A stretch of 64,000 nucleotides of DNA from Purpureocillium takamizusanense (taxonomy: Eukaryota; Ascomycota; Sordariomycetes; Hypocreales; Ophiocordycipitaceae): contig NC_063070.1 in the NCBI RefSeq assembly GCF_022605165.1, forward strand, positions 2,542,001 through 2,606,000, given 5' to 3'. Position 1 is the first letter of the stretch; each line of letters begins with the position of its first letter. Under the pieces are notes generated by a model, which saw only the letters and a program-made list of their open reading frames with translations, made no database searches and was not told where the DNA came from. Positions 23,369 to 36,024 of the stretch are shown piece after piece. Both the position numbers and the translations under genes were made by a program.

Positions 23369-24511
23369 TCAATAGTACTGCGGCCCGGTAAAGTAGTAGC
23401 CACTTGTCGATAGCTGCAAGTCCAGGCCCGTGCTTCTTGTCGTCGATAATGCGTCCGGCGCGTTTATGAAGTCGCTTGACGGCGCCGAGCTAGCCACACC
23501 GTGGCTCCCACCCAACGGGTCCATGTGGCCCAAGTCGGTAGACAGCGAGTAGTTGCTGCTGCTCAATGGCAGTTCTCGATCGTATGAGGAGCGTTTCGGC
23601 TGCCTCTCGAGGTAGCTATCAGTGGCTTCAGTGGCGCTCCTGTTCCGCTTTCTCGCTGCCATGCCACTCGAGTCCTTGCGAAGTCGGACCTTGACGCCCT
23701 GGTCGCTGAACGTCCTCGTCAGGGGCGTTGAGTCTGCCATTCCGGGAAAGAGCTTTGTAGGATACACCGTGAAGACGTTGGTCACGAGTTCTGATACGTA
23801 GTTGAAACTGGGCATCGAGCTGTGGTGGTCGCGTTCGTACAGTGTGAACAGCAATCGAAATCTCCCTTCTCGCTTGACGGAAAGGTCCCCGAAGACGAAG
23901 AAACCGCCCTCGATGTTGTCTGTGTCCCGTAGTCTGTGGACTGACGAGGCCAGAGACCCGACGAGGTAGTTTGACGGCACATCCTGGTCGTTGGACGACT
24001 CGCCATACGTTTCCGAAACCAGCGTGGATGTCATGAAAAGGTAGGGGCCTAAACATCGGCGCTAGTTAGCCATGTACGCTTCGTATCTAAGAGACTTTTC
24101 CCATCACATACTGTCGTATAGTCCGCTCTTGCCATCATGTCGTTTGTCCAACAACTGCACGATGGGAGGCGGATCGATCGGCTTGCGGTCTGGCTTGGTC
24201 AGCACCCGATGACGCAGCAACTCGGTTTGAATTTTTTTGCGCAACAACAAAAACAACGCACCCTTTTCTTTGCCAATAGCCACTCGAGCGTGCATTGGCG
24301 CTTGTCTTAGGGTCAGTTGTCGCTGCGGATCGCCCTGGAACTTGTAATGTTGCTGTTGCTGTTGTTGATGGGGATGCTGCTGCTGCGGTGACTGCTGCGG
24401 ATCCTCAGCCGTCAGTGGCAGTTCACCGCCGCCGAGATATTGGAAAGTCGAGGCATGACGGCCGGGCTGAAGGAAAGGCAAATCTAGATAGCCGCCGCTA
24501 TTCCCAGCCAT
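23369..24511 (-). CDS. vosA: Velvet-family developmental regulator, VosA-like
   Basis: Exons 24511-24262, 24189-24112 and 24048-23369 (introns GTGCGT...CCAG and GTATGT...TTTAG, phases matching) give 335 residues. After splicing the velvet domain is continuous: [88 protein letters not shown], and FSDQGVKVRLRK. The DPPPIVQL form and the SPYLFM segment resemble VosA more than VeA or VelB. Velvet proteins bind DNA through an NF-kB-like fold and couple sporulation, spore viability and secondary metabolism. The N-terminus has a Gln/His-rich run (residues about 38-53). A basic KRNR patch after the domain may be a nuclear signal. The VosA assignment is by motif and could be another velvet paralogue. 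Confidence 0.82.
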
Positions 24512-27500
24512 GGTGAGGTCGGGTCGTGATCGGTGGTCGAGTTTGCTGCGGTCCCAAGAAAGCAAGCCTTCTGGTTGTCGGCAGTCGAGTACCAGGCCCA
24601 TGCAGATAGACGTAGGCAGAGAGACGCGTAGTGCGCTCCCTGGACAGTTTCGAGTTGCTGGTTGTCTTCTGGAAGATGAAAGGCGGATGGTTCGAGAGTC
24701 CGCCAGGAAAGCGTCCCAAATAAAACCAACTGTGGATATAGGACAAGCCACGACCTTGGGGGTGGGCGTGGCGACACGAAACGAGCAAGACTCCAAAAAG
24801 GGCTACACTATTATCATGCGGGCTGCCTGCAAGATGTGTGTGTGTGCCTGTGTGTGTGTGCGCGCGTTGAGTCCCCTCTGATACCACCAGCCCGAATGAC
24901 GAGTCGGCAGTCTGCTGTCGAGTCCTCCCCTGCCGCGGACCTAGATTGGTCGACCCCAGAGCGACGCGTTCCTGTGGTCTTGGGTGTTGGTGGTGCCCCT
25001 TGCGGGGGGTGGGCGGTGGGAGAAGAGACAGCTCGTCGCTGCCGACGCAGCAGGCCGGCGAGAAAGCAAGCAAACCCGCAACGCGGGTTCGGGCGAGTGA
25101 GCCGGCCAGGCCAGGCCAGGGTCAGAGAGGGCCCTTTAGGCGGTGGCAAGCAAGTACGAGACCTGGACTGGGTGCAAAGGTTCCCCTCCCCCAACGAAGA
25201 CAGGGAACCTCGACGCTACCGCCAGGGATTGGCGGGACGGTAGGTGACGGTTCAAGGTTCCAGAAGCTGAAAGACGTCCGTCTGCGTGTGTATGGAAAAC
25301 AACGGCACTGCGCGGGCGGGTTGGCCGGATAGATTCCGCTCGAGGGTGGCTGGACGTTGACGAAGATGGTCAAGGGTGAACGGCGCGATCTCCGTGGCTT
25401 GTATCAGTCTGTCAGACAGCTCGCTTCATCGGCCGCGGGGACGTCGGTTGATGTACGATGGCGTCAGAAAAATCGTCGAGTGAACAACGCAGCATTCCTC
25501 TCTGAGTCGGCAAATCCCGTACGGCGGTCCAGAAGGAGCCGTGGCGACTTGAACAACGGTCTGCTATTTGCAGAAGCGGTCCACTGATTCGTCTACGCAC
25601 GAATTCACGGAGCCGATCCAGGGACTCTAAATCTCGGACTTCGGTCTGTGCCCGCTGGCAACATTGCAGTACCCTTGCTTTGCAGTGGAATCGGCATTAG
25701 GACGGGTCTCGCAACCAGGGGGGGGGGCCCCCACGCAGATAGTCTGGTTTAGGCTCGGGTCAGGCAGGCGGGAAGCGACATGACGGGCCCCAGAAGCTGG
25801 CAATGGCAACTCAAAGTGGTAGACCGTCGACCAGTCGGGACAAAGGCGTCTGAAGCCAAGTCTCGTAGTGCCCCCTGCTCTTTCTTGCCTGGGCAGGGGC
25901 GGGCAGAGCTGGCCCAAGAGCATACCATCTGCGGTTCGGTTGTTGCGAACAATCCCAGGAGCCGCCTCTGCAGGAGCAAAGGGGGCGTCTGATACATGAA
26001 ACTTGTTTGGGATGGACAGATGAGATCCCCATCGAGCAGCCGGTCCCAAGACCGCGGACCGGCGGAGCAGCACATGGTTGATGAGAGACCTGGGCTATAT
26101 CTGGCATGGAGAACGCACGTGTACTCGGTACGTGCTTTATTGCGTGCCCTTACTTCTTTCGTGCGCACACATGGCATGGCCGGGTGGATAGGCTGCCACA
26201 GCCAATGAGAACTAGGTTTCCCGAAGCTGGAGAGAGGCAGGCAAGATCTGTCCCGTGCAAGCACGCGATGGAGGCGGCCAGGGTTGCAACGGCCGCGACG
26301 CGAGTGCTCGCACAAGCTCCTCAATCCACGCTTCTCAAAAGGTCTTGAGGCGTTCAGATGATGAGGGGTAGCCGATGAGTTAGGCATCCCATGCAAGTTC
26401 GCCAGGGTGGTGGGCGGTCGGCTGGGCTGGCCAGGGCTGCTTGCTGGCTGGCAACCAAAGCCGGAGGGGGCAGGGCGTGTGGTGTTGCGTTCCTGCGTCC
26501 CAAGATCCCGAGAGGTGTGCTCATGAAAACCTCCGTCGTATGTGGGTATGAGTACAGGTGCCGCTCCGGACATTATGACCTGTTGCTCCGCACTTTAGTG
26601 ACCCGTGGACTCCGAGTTGGGACAGAGAGGGCAACGCGCGCTTGCAAGCCAGAGAGCAAGGAGCTTGGCGCCTGCCTACACCCCTCCCCTCGAGTGCGTA
26701 TACTCGAGGAAGTATATTGACCGGGATAGGGTCAAGAGGGAAGTCGGCCGAGTGGCATGGCACGAAGAGCAGTTCGCCAATCACATGGAAGTCGCCTGGG
26801 AGGTCCATGCCTGGCCGGGTGTGGCCAGATGAAGAGGCGGCCATCTAGATGGGTTGCCCATGGTTGTCTCGACCTGACACCACCTGGCGCGCCCAAGACG
26901 AGAGAAGCATATCAAGGGAACTTGTCGACGGGCACGAAGAAGGTTCTGTTCTGCTGAAGATGCTGGCCGTTTTCGGTGCGAATGCCGAGGTAGCCATAAG
27001 GCTGCAATGATGGGGACATGCCGAGTGGGTTCCGGTGACGATGGCCTGTTGCTCCTGGTCTCGCGAGGCCCCGTCTCGATGGAGCCAGCTTCATGCCATA
27101 GAAGAAGCTTGCGGGACAATCAGCAAGCAGCATGGCACAGCCGAGCACCGTGTGGACGCACGCCACGTCAATCGGGCAAGGTCAGGGCGTCGACGAGGAG
27201 CTGTCAAGGCTGTCGGGTCGGGGTCAAAGTCCCTAGCATCGCATCGGGGAAGCGCCGATTCCCACCAGGTCATCGCGATTGGTCGGTCAAGTGAGGTCGT
27301 GGGCGGAGACTCTTCGCGTGGGCGGCGTGGTAGCCGTGATAGGGGGGCAAAAGTCGACCGACGGGGAGGCGAGCTGCCCAGAGGTGAGATTAAGGTGAAA
27401 ACGGGCGGCGCCCAGCCCAGCCCGGCGCCAGGGGTGAGCAGACGAAGGTGAGGGGCCCGCCAGCAACTGTTTCAGGGCGCCTATTCCGTAACGGGCGCTA

Positions 27501-30500
27501 GAAGAGCGCCCCAGAGACACGGCGGCGGGAGGGTTTCCATCGAGTTGCCCGACCTAGTGGGCTGGCTGGACGGAACTCGAGGTCCCGTCAGATCTCCCGT
27601 CGCGCGCGCGCACCGCCCCAAGGCTCAGCAAGCGTCCAGACACCAGCGCATGCATGAGAGTAGGTACGTACGCAGGGATGCATGTCGAGGCGAGGGCTCG
27701 AGTGCGTTGCCGGCGATATCTTATTACCTTTGGGTAGGTAGTGACTGCGGCTGGGTTGGACAAGAGACAGAGAGACAAACTGTACGGAGTAGAGTCGACG
27801 AGATCGTGAAACCGACTGTCTAAGGTAGTCTTACCTCAGGACTGAGGTACCTACAGACATTATTCCACGACCGTTCGCACGGCTGTACTGCCCCCATCAG
27901 CCACCTCGCAGGACTTTCCTTTCTTGCGTCCCATGTAATGCCCAGCGTCCTCAGGTTTGGTGATGGCGCTTTCCTCCGTATCGCGCCCCGAGCGCCTTGC
28001 GCCTGCCCTGGCAACGTAGGCCCAACCAGCCGCTGGGCGGCTCTTGCCATGACAGCTGCAGCACGAGGCAACCGCAGACCGCACTTCCATCAGTTATACT
28101 TGCCAGGCGATGTTCATGTCGTACCGACCTTAGCTTGGTATTACCTGCTTGTAGTTACTTGCTAAGCAGCTGGGGTAGTATGGACGAACATGCAATGCCA
28201 TGCCGGCATCAAACCCTCGTCGCGTCGGGAGACTCGAGCTTTCCGTTCTGGGCAGCCAGCACCAGCGCCAGCACAAGCACAAGCCCTTCCCTGCTCTGTG
28301 CTCTCATACGACGGTGGCGGCGGCGGCATCATGGGTGGCTGCCGCTGTTGTTGCTTTGTCGTTGTCGTTACTTGGTGGCACGAATAACTACAGCACCTGC
28401 CCTCGTCGGTCGGTCGGCGTGCGCGTGGGATGACGATATTGCACCTGCCTTGTGACGCAGGCCCAGCCAGCCCTGCCCGTGCCCATGCCCGTGCCCGTGC
28501 ACAGCAGGCGTGGCCGCAGGCGGCGTGGGCATTGGCGTTGGCTGGAGCACCGTCCATCCATCCCACTCCAGTCCCGATGGAGGTTTTTCCGTGGGGACGG
28601 CCAGGAAGGACGAGGTCGGCATCGATGGTTACAGCAGCCCAGACGGGGCGGATGGATCTGCAATGTAACGACGCACCCGCCACTCTCTCTGCCTGCTCCT
28701 GGCCACTACCTCGCCTTCCGTTGCGTCCGTCGCCTTTCAGTTTGATGGATGGATGGATGGAGCAGGGCCTCGACGCCCGGCTCTGGCAGCAAGTAGGTCA
28801 ACAAGTGACTTTACCACGCCGCCGCCCCATCACAGTACATGAAACCTTGACCCTCCAATTTTCTGTCCACTGCTGACGTCGGTGCATGCGTAGGTACTAT
28901 TCACAGACCTGGTATGAGTCAAGCTGAGGTAACGACAAGCCTGCGGGAAAACGACGACGAAACGGCGATTTTGACTTTTTTTTTTTTGACATCGCGTTCC
29001 GCCGACGAGGCGCTTCCCCGGCCAATCGCACGACCACAGTCCCGACTCCGTGAAGCAGGATCTCATGTCACTTGTTGCCTCTGCTTTGCCTCGCCACGGG
29101 TTACATTGACGCCGGTTTTTGCTGGCGGCCCAAGTCTCCGCCGGTTTTGCAGACTTGACTCGCTACTCGCGCGGCTCCTCGTCTGTATGCGAGGCGGCTC
29201 AAAATGCCTTTGGCACAGCCGGCCCGTGTAACCTAGTGTCAAGTTCCGCGCGACAGATCTGCTCGTATGTACGATACTTGTACGACCGTTGCCAAGCTTC
29301 GTGCAGCCCCCGGCCCGTTGGGCATACGTGGTACAAAGACTTTCCCCTGACACGCACGGCACGTGTTGCCGCTCGTCCGCCCCTTCGTCGCTGTCGTCGT
29401 CAGTCGTCAAGCTTGTGGGCTCCGGTGGAGAGTACTAAGGCTCACGGGGACAAGCAAGCTTTGCATGAACCCATCGCGGGAGGGTATTATTATCAAGCAC
29501 GCAGAGCCGCCAAGCTCGGTGCGAGCCCCCGTCCACGCCCCCCTCTCGGCGACCTGTGCGGACGGGAAAGCCGCGATTCCCTGACAAGGGATGGACGGAG
29601 ATCAAACCCCGATAGCAGCGACCATCGCCTCAGCCGCGAATCGTGGGATCCATTGCTTCCGCTGTGCTTCTAGCGGTCTCCTCTTTTTTTATTTTGGGTT
29701 TTCTTCCTCCGGAGCTCAGGCAGCCTGATGGGGGCCCTTTTGGCGTCGGCACTGACGCCAGTCTAATCACACCGTGGGAGCAGGTAGGGTGGCTCATTCT
29801 ACCGGCGGTGTACCAAGATCTGGAGTTCAACGCAAAGTCGATACGCACTATTGCGGTTGTGCTGCACTGGTGGCCTGGTTCAGCCCACGCGACTTTTCTC
29901 CTCCAGAGAGTGGTGGAACCGTCAGGGCGCAGTCGACAAATCTGGCCAAGCACTGAGCTGGCGACGGGCAATTGAATTTACATGGGTGCCTTTCTCCCAC
30001 CATTCGACGAATAATCACATGTCTGCATGCTCTACATCTACAGCACCTGGGACAAGATCACCCGCAGGCTTAGTATCATCCTATCTTCAACGTAGGTACT
30101 ATACCGTTCAACGTGCGGCGGGGCGGGAAGATCCGCCCCCGGTACGTGTCACGACTACCACCACCACCACCACGCCCCCCACGTTGAATGTCAAGTCGTG
30201 GTCCTTCTTTTTTAACTTGATTGCACGTCGTTGAGCTTCTCCGCTGTCGTCGTCGTCGTTATTGTCGTTATCATCAAATCGATAAAAGATGAGGCATCCC
30301 TGCGAGAGACCAAGGCTCGCATCTCATCCCGGCGGCAGTGCTCTCAAAAAACTGGTACGGGGCTGTGTGACATCATGCCATAGCGCCCAGTCCTCTCTAA
30401 TAATCAAATGACAGCTGCGAGACGCATGCTGAAGCAGAGCAACTCATGCATTGACACACCAAGGCAGCTTGTGTGTCTCTTTGGGAGGGCCCCCACGGCC

Positions 30501-32414
30501 ACCTCCCACCAGCATGGCGGGGGCGGTCCCCCCCGAAAACAGACAGACAGCGGGGGACAGAGAGCCCTGGAGGGCAACGTCTGTGCCACAACCGATCAGC
30601 ATTCTACCCTCCACGCTCTCCCCCATCGGAAACCAGGGGGGGGGGCTTACTTCCACATGGGTAGGGGGGGCAGCCCGCACGACTGGGCAAGCAAGCAAGG
30701 GCATGGGCAGGAACATGGGCACAAAGCATGATGATGAGCATCCGTACCTCACTGCAGCCAGGTTTGGGTCGGCCGATCAGACCTCCGGGTACTGTAACCA
30801 GATGAGAGACAGAAGCTCAAGTAGATGGATGAGCAACCACCAAGCCAAGGCCCATTACCGGCGACAGCCGCCGCCACCGTCGTCGGTCGTCGTCTCCGTG
30901 GCCGTTGCGTGCGGCCGGGCATCGCATCGTGGGGGTTCACGCACGTTGCCGAGTCAAGCTGCTAATGATGATGCGATATGGACTACCTATGCCACCCCCC
31001 TCACCCCCCTCCGGGGGAGCCGCCGCACAGACGGACGGCAATTTTTAGATACTACTACTGCTACAGTACAAGCTACTCAAATGACGACAGCGGGGGGGAA
31101 AGTCACGGTCCTCACGAGCCTTGATGGCCTCATTATTGATTTCCAACCCGAAACAAGAGCAAAAAACGGTCAACATCGTGGAATCCCCTACCTTGTGTCT
31201 TCCCTTGGCGCGACCCGTCGCCATGAGGCAAGGCAATGCGCATCACTTTTTTTGTCGTGGCCCTTTTTAGTTTGATTTTTATTTTTTATTTCTCCATCTC
31301 TCCCTCCCTTTTAATTCAATTCATTTATGAGTAGTAGTAGTTCCACCTCCAAATGAGTTATTCCTTGGCCCCAATTGCCCCCAACTCGCTGGCTGGCTGG
31401 CTGGCTGGCTGGCAAGCTAGCTGCCCAGACCGGCCCAGCGAAGGGTGCCAGGTGCCCCGGGCAGGGAAGAGAAGAAGCCCGCTGGCCCGTCCGCCTGCCC
31501 GCCGTCCATTACGTGTAATTTACACGCGTATAGCTCGGGTCCCAGAGGGCGGCGGCCGGGTCTGCTTGCGTGCGGGAGTGCGGGAGTGCTTATTATTACG
31601 TCCCCCACGCGTGGGAGCTCGCGCGCGCACACTCCCTGCAAGCAAGCAAGCAAGGGCCACGGCCAAGAAATATCTAGCAAGTTAGTAAGGTCTGACTACG
31701 CCCCTACCTGCCTACCTAGGTAGCATGGACACTTTATCAAGCGGGGGGGGGGGACGCAACAACGTATCATCCACAAACTGCGTACCTACGCAGCAGCAGC
31801 AATAGGCTCTTCACTCGGTGATGAGCCGGTTCCATGGGGGGGGGAGGGGGGGAGCAGCAAAGACCTGAACTCGGGGCGCGACCAAATACGTAGGGAACGG
31901 ACATATGGCCTACTTCAGACATTTCATCGCCCCATGTTCGCTCCAGGCGGAAATGGGAAACGGCCGATATAGCACATACGTAGGTATACTGCACGTGTAT
32001 GTGTATGTACTTCGTACATGTGCGTATGCGGGCACGCTCGCTTACGAGGTACGAAGTACGTACATACGTAAACGTAAAACGAAAGAAAAAAAAGGTGGCG
32101 GAGCAGCAGCGGCGGCGGCGGCCAGGATGACACGCCTCGGAGAAACAAAAGACGCGCGGGAATAAGAATTTTCATTAATGTGTTCTTTTGATGCAGTGTA
32201 GTACATACGCTGATGATGATGTGCTTGAGCTGTTGTCGTCGCCGCTAGTACGTAGGTACGTAGTGGTATCCATGTTGTCGAAAGATCCAACCTGTTTGCG
32301 CCTCGCCATACGCCCTCTAATTAACATGCTTTGGGAGGAGGCGGCGCTTTGTGTGCGCCGGCCCATTAGTACTCGTCCACGCCCGCAACAGCCATCGTCT
32401 ACTCCTGTCCGCCT
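24512..32414. other. 7.9-kb gene-poor stretch upstream of the velvet gene
   Basis: No convincing coding exon was found on either strand. Open frames up to about 275 codons exist (for example near 25750-26570 minus and 30450-31275 plus), but they lack domains, have atypical composition and overlap one another. The stretch holds microsatellites (CTGG at 31389-31412, GATG at 28743-28761, AAGC near 31640), several long G or C runs, and repeated TACCTACC/GTAGGTAC motifs near 27660, 27730, 27845, 30090, 31705, 31785, 31985 and 32250. It could hold an extended promoter, long leader or non-coding transcripts of the velvet gene. That is inference. Confidence 0.5.
31389..31412. repeat. CTGG tetranucleotide microsatellite
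   Basis: Six tandem CTGG units inside the gene-poor stretch. Simple sequence repeat with no coding role seen. Confidence 0.9.
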
Positions 32415-34021
32415 CTAGGCCGTGCCGCCGCCGGCGCTCCCGCTGCCCCCCGTGCCGGCCGTCTCGCTCCTCGCCGGGCTCGCCGTCCCCTCCTTGACCT
32501 CTCGCATGGCCGCCGCCGCCGCCGCCGCCGCCGAGCCCGCCGTGGTCAATCCGTCGCCGCCGCTTCCTCCTGTGGTGTCGGCCTCCCACTCGAGGCGCTC
32601 GCGGACCATGTCGCGCTTGCACCACCAGACGGAGATGGCGCCCCAGAGGGCGCACCACAGGAACGGCACCGCCCAGCATACGCCGTACGCGGCCGTGGCG
32701 GGCACCGGGTGGATGACGGCGATGACGGTGAGCGGCACGGCCAGCACCAGCGCGGGGATGGACCAGAAGAGCGACTGCACGTACAGCATCCGCCGGAAGC
32801 GTGGGCTCGCGCGGTACCGCGCCGCAAGGGCCTCGCGGTACGGCCGGCCCGCGCCGGCGTTGACGGCCACGACGTCTTCGATGAAGTAGTACACGCCGGG
32901 GTGGACCTGTTTTTTTGTTTTCATCGACGTCAGCACATGCACGGTACGAAGTGACATGCTTCTCTTTTTTTCTTCTCGGTTCGACCTACCAACTCGCCCT
33001 TGGCCGTCGAGCTGATGCGAAACGGCGCGGGCCACGCCATGGCGTGGAAGAGGGTGATGAGCAGCAGCGAGCCTCCGAGGCAATACAATATGGCGGGGGC
33101 GGGCATGCACAGGACGCGCAGCCAGACAATGTGCGGGGCGCTGCCGACGACGAAGAGTGCGGTGACGGCGGTGATGGTCACGACGGAGACCCAGGTCAGC
33201 ATGTCGAAGCACCAGCGGCTGTCAGTGCCGAGGGGGCGGTAGAAGCGCTCCTTCTTGATGAGGCGCAGGGTGCGGATGGCGAACTCGAGGTACGTGGGCC
33301 CGCCCCAGATGGTGGTGACGACGGCGAAGATGATCCAGCCCTCGACGTGGCCCGCGTAGTGCAGGCCGTAGTAGAGGGCGATGGGCAGGGCCGAGGCGTC
33401 GACGAAGACGAGGAAGGCGAAGATGAAGAGCCGCCAGCGCCGCCAGCCGTGGTGCCACGTGAAGGGGAGCTGGGGCAGCAGCTGCGGGTTGTCGTCGTAG
33501 TACTCCTCGAGCGTCCGCCCGCGGCGCTGCCACTCGCGGCGCGTCGCCGCCCGCGAGTCGTAGTAGGCCTCGGCCGGCGGGCGCAGCGCGTACGAGAGGC
33601 TGCGCCGGGGCGCGTCGACGCTCATCCGCCCAAACGCGGGCAGCTGCTGGTTGGCGCTGCTGCTGCCCGGGGAGATGGGCGACGTCGGGGCCGTGGCGCT
33701 ACCGGCGCCGCCGCCGACGACCGGACTCCTAGCACGGGGAGGAGGCACGTCGTCGGCGGAGCGGTGGGGGTAGTCGAGGCGGACCAGCCGGGGCGGGCGC
33801 ACGTCGCTGAAGCTCACGTCCCGCGCGCCGGCGCTGCCGGGCCCTGGCCTCGTGGAGTTGTTGGCGGCGGTGCCATCGTCGTCAGTCGCAGAGGCATTGG
33901 CGTCAACAGCAGCTCGGTCCGCTGCTCCGCCGCCGCCACTGCTGTTCGTCCGTGTGCCCAGGCCGTTGGCCAATGCCGGGTCGGACTGCACCTGCAGGCT
34001 CCCGCGGCGGACCTCGGGCAT
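32415..34021 (-). CDS. Uncharacterised fungal multi-pass membrane protein
   Basis: Exons 34021-32990 and 32906-32415, with a GTAGGT...AACAG intron in phase 0, give 507 residues. Residues 1-170 are hydrophilic, rich in Ser, Ala, Pro and Gly, and probably cytosolic. From residue about 180 there are about six to seven hydrophobic helices: FIFAFLVFVDASALPIALYY, WIIFAVVTTIWGG, VSVVTITAVTALFVVG, AILYCLGGSLLLITLFHAMAW, then after the splice SLFWSIPALVLAVPLTVIAVI and AYGVCWAVPFLWCALWGAIS. Between them lie conserved-looking loops with many aromatic and charged residues (PLGTDSRWCFDML, HPGVYYFIEDVVAVNAG). The pattern matches a membrane-protein family conserved across filamentous ascomycetes but of unknown function, as far as I can recall. 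The C-tail has an Ala run and a Gly/Thr-rich end. No enzymatic motif is recognised. Confidence 0.85.
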
Positions 34022-35998
34022 CGTCTGATCCGTGTGTTCTGTCCCCCCGGGGGGCGGAGGAGGAGGAAGAGGAGGAGGGGCAACTCTATGCGCGCGTGCT
34101 GCGAAAGGTCAATTCGAGTCGCGGCGTCGTGTGCGCGCCATCCATGCGTTGCGTGTCGACCGGAGAGGAGGGATTCGCCGTTATCGTCGTCGCCGCGGTC
34201 GTTGGAGGATCTATCCGGTCGTTGGTAACCGTTTGTTGTGCTACCTTGTCTTGCGACTGTGGCGAAAAAAAAAAAACAAGGCAAGCCGGACGGATGCCGT
34301 GTCTCAACCAATCTCGACGGAAACCGTAGTCAAAACAAGGGATATACAGAAAAAGTCGTCGCTTCTGAGAGTTTCGCCGATGGTATTTTGTCGTTTATGG
34401 TGCAAGAATTTGGGAAGAGAAATCGAGAACAGGTCGTTCCGGAGCTGAAGCATCGGGGCACAGTGCGCGCCGCCTGCTGGGGAGGCAAACAAGCCCGCGC
34501 GCCGACTTGCGTTTCCGGGCTGAGACCAGACCATGGAAAGATGACGTCCCTGCGCCGAGACCCCCCAGCCCAGCAAGCCACACCCGGACGCTCCGGCGAC
34601 GTCATCAATTCTTCACCCATTTCTTTTTTTCTTTCCTTCAGCCTGAAGGCCAACAGTCACACAGACCAGACAGACACTTCCGCACGCATGCTCACATACG
34701 AGCGCCGCCTCTGGCTCTCACTCCCCATCGCAGAGCACAGAATTCCGTGAACAGCAGTGCGTACCTCTGTAACATATTGACCAGTTGCAGTGGCCCCATG
34801 GAATAGTATGAATTAAAAAGTAATAAACGGGTTCGTCCGCGGAGACCAGGAGCGGTTCCACCCCGTGGCGTTCCGCGTCCCCCTTTCGCCCTCTCATTGT
34901 CTTTGGAGCTTATCATTCTCATCATCCCGCACCCTCGCTCGCCCGACGACGGCATGGGTGTTTCCAATGCCGCCCCGCCTCGGCCGGCCGGTCCTTTCGG
35001 CGGGCGCCCACGACAGATCAAATTCAATCCAGGGACCCCCGGCGGCATCGCAAGTTGTCGCTCGCACGCACGCGCGATTCCTTCATTACCAGCAGCCCCG
35101 GGCCGCCGATGCGGCTTGGGACCTCGGCACCCCTTTCGTGAAGGAGGCCAAAGGCCGCATATATCACCCTTCAGCGATATATATACAGAGCCGCACGCGC
35201 GGTAGGGACAGACAGCCCATGTGTAGCCTCGCATCCCGGCAGGCCGGCCAGACGGGACGGCAAGGCCGAGAGGAGGAGGAAGAAGCCGGAAGGAGCCCCC
35301 GCCTTCCCGCCCCAACAGCGTGGAAGGAGGCTTTACTTCAATGCTCGCCGGTTTCAAGTGAAGGCCGGCATGTCGCTGGCCTATCCCGACGCGACGATTA
35401 GTGACGCGAGACTCTGCTTGGGCCCTTGTCGTCGTCCCAATGTCGCGTTGCTATTGTGTACGCTATACGTAGCTGGCTTGTATGTTGGCTTTGTCTTTAC
35501 ATCGGTTCGAATGCACCTGCGCTTCCGCGTACGTACCATCATAGATGCAGGGCACCCTTTCTTGCCCTTGCCCCTGCATGTATGCCCACCGGCGCGCGTG
35601 CGTGCGTCGGTGCGTGCATGCTCGCTCGCTCGCTCGCTCGCGGGTGAGCGGAAACCCCGGGGAGCGGCGGCGGCGAGACAACGTCCACCAAACAAAACCC
35701 TTGTTTTCTTTCATCTTTTTTTCGAGGACGGCATCGCGGCATTCAGCTCAAAGTCCGGGTTCCCTCCCCTGCCTGCCTTGCCCGCGTCCCATGCCGCCGG
35801 GCCCTGTCCCTCTCTGCCAGCCCCTTGGATATACTTGGAGAATGCATTCAAGGGTGCAGCGTTGCGCAAAGAAAAAAATATCCCCCTTGCTTTGGATTCG
35901 TATGCATGCACGTGGACTGCAGCAAAAGTACAGGCCATCTCGAACGATATAGTACTGCTAACGTTACAGCACTGCCAACACAGAAGGAGCCGGAATCC

Positions 35999-36024
35999 CC
36001 CGCCGCCGCCGCCGCCGCCGCCGC
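35999..36024. repeat. CCG trinucleotide microsatellite
   Basis: About eight tandem CCG/GCC units within non-coding DNA. Confidence 0.85.

Noticed and set aside
25749..26573. 274-codon minus-strand frame in the gene-poor stretch
   Set aside because: No domain, unusual composition rich in Ser, Pro, Arg and Cys, overlapping frames on the other strand and no splice context.
26912..27166. Short minus-strand frame ending in a protein-like segment (GYLGIRTENGQHLQQ..)
   Set aside because: Only about 30 codons look coding, with no start, splicing or family; kept out of the annotation.
27600..27610. CGCGCGCGCG run considered as a regulatory or Z-DNA site
   Set aside because: Too short and unsupported by context.
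29643..29975. Possible small secreted protein (MGSIASAVLLAVSSFF start)
   Set aside because: The first residues resemble a signal peptide, but the rest has no cysteine pattern, domain or supporting context; a chance hydrophobic start is as likely.
30451..31275. 274-codon plus-strand frame in the gene-poor stretch
   Set aside because: Runs through homopolymers and simple repeats; no protein-like pattern.
32915..34228. 437-codon open frame on the + strand
   Set aside because: Antisense shadow of the membrane-protein gene; its sequence is the repetitive Gly/Arg/Asp pattern typical of GC-rich reverse frames.
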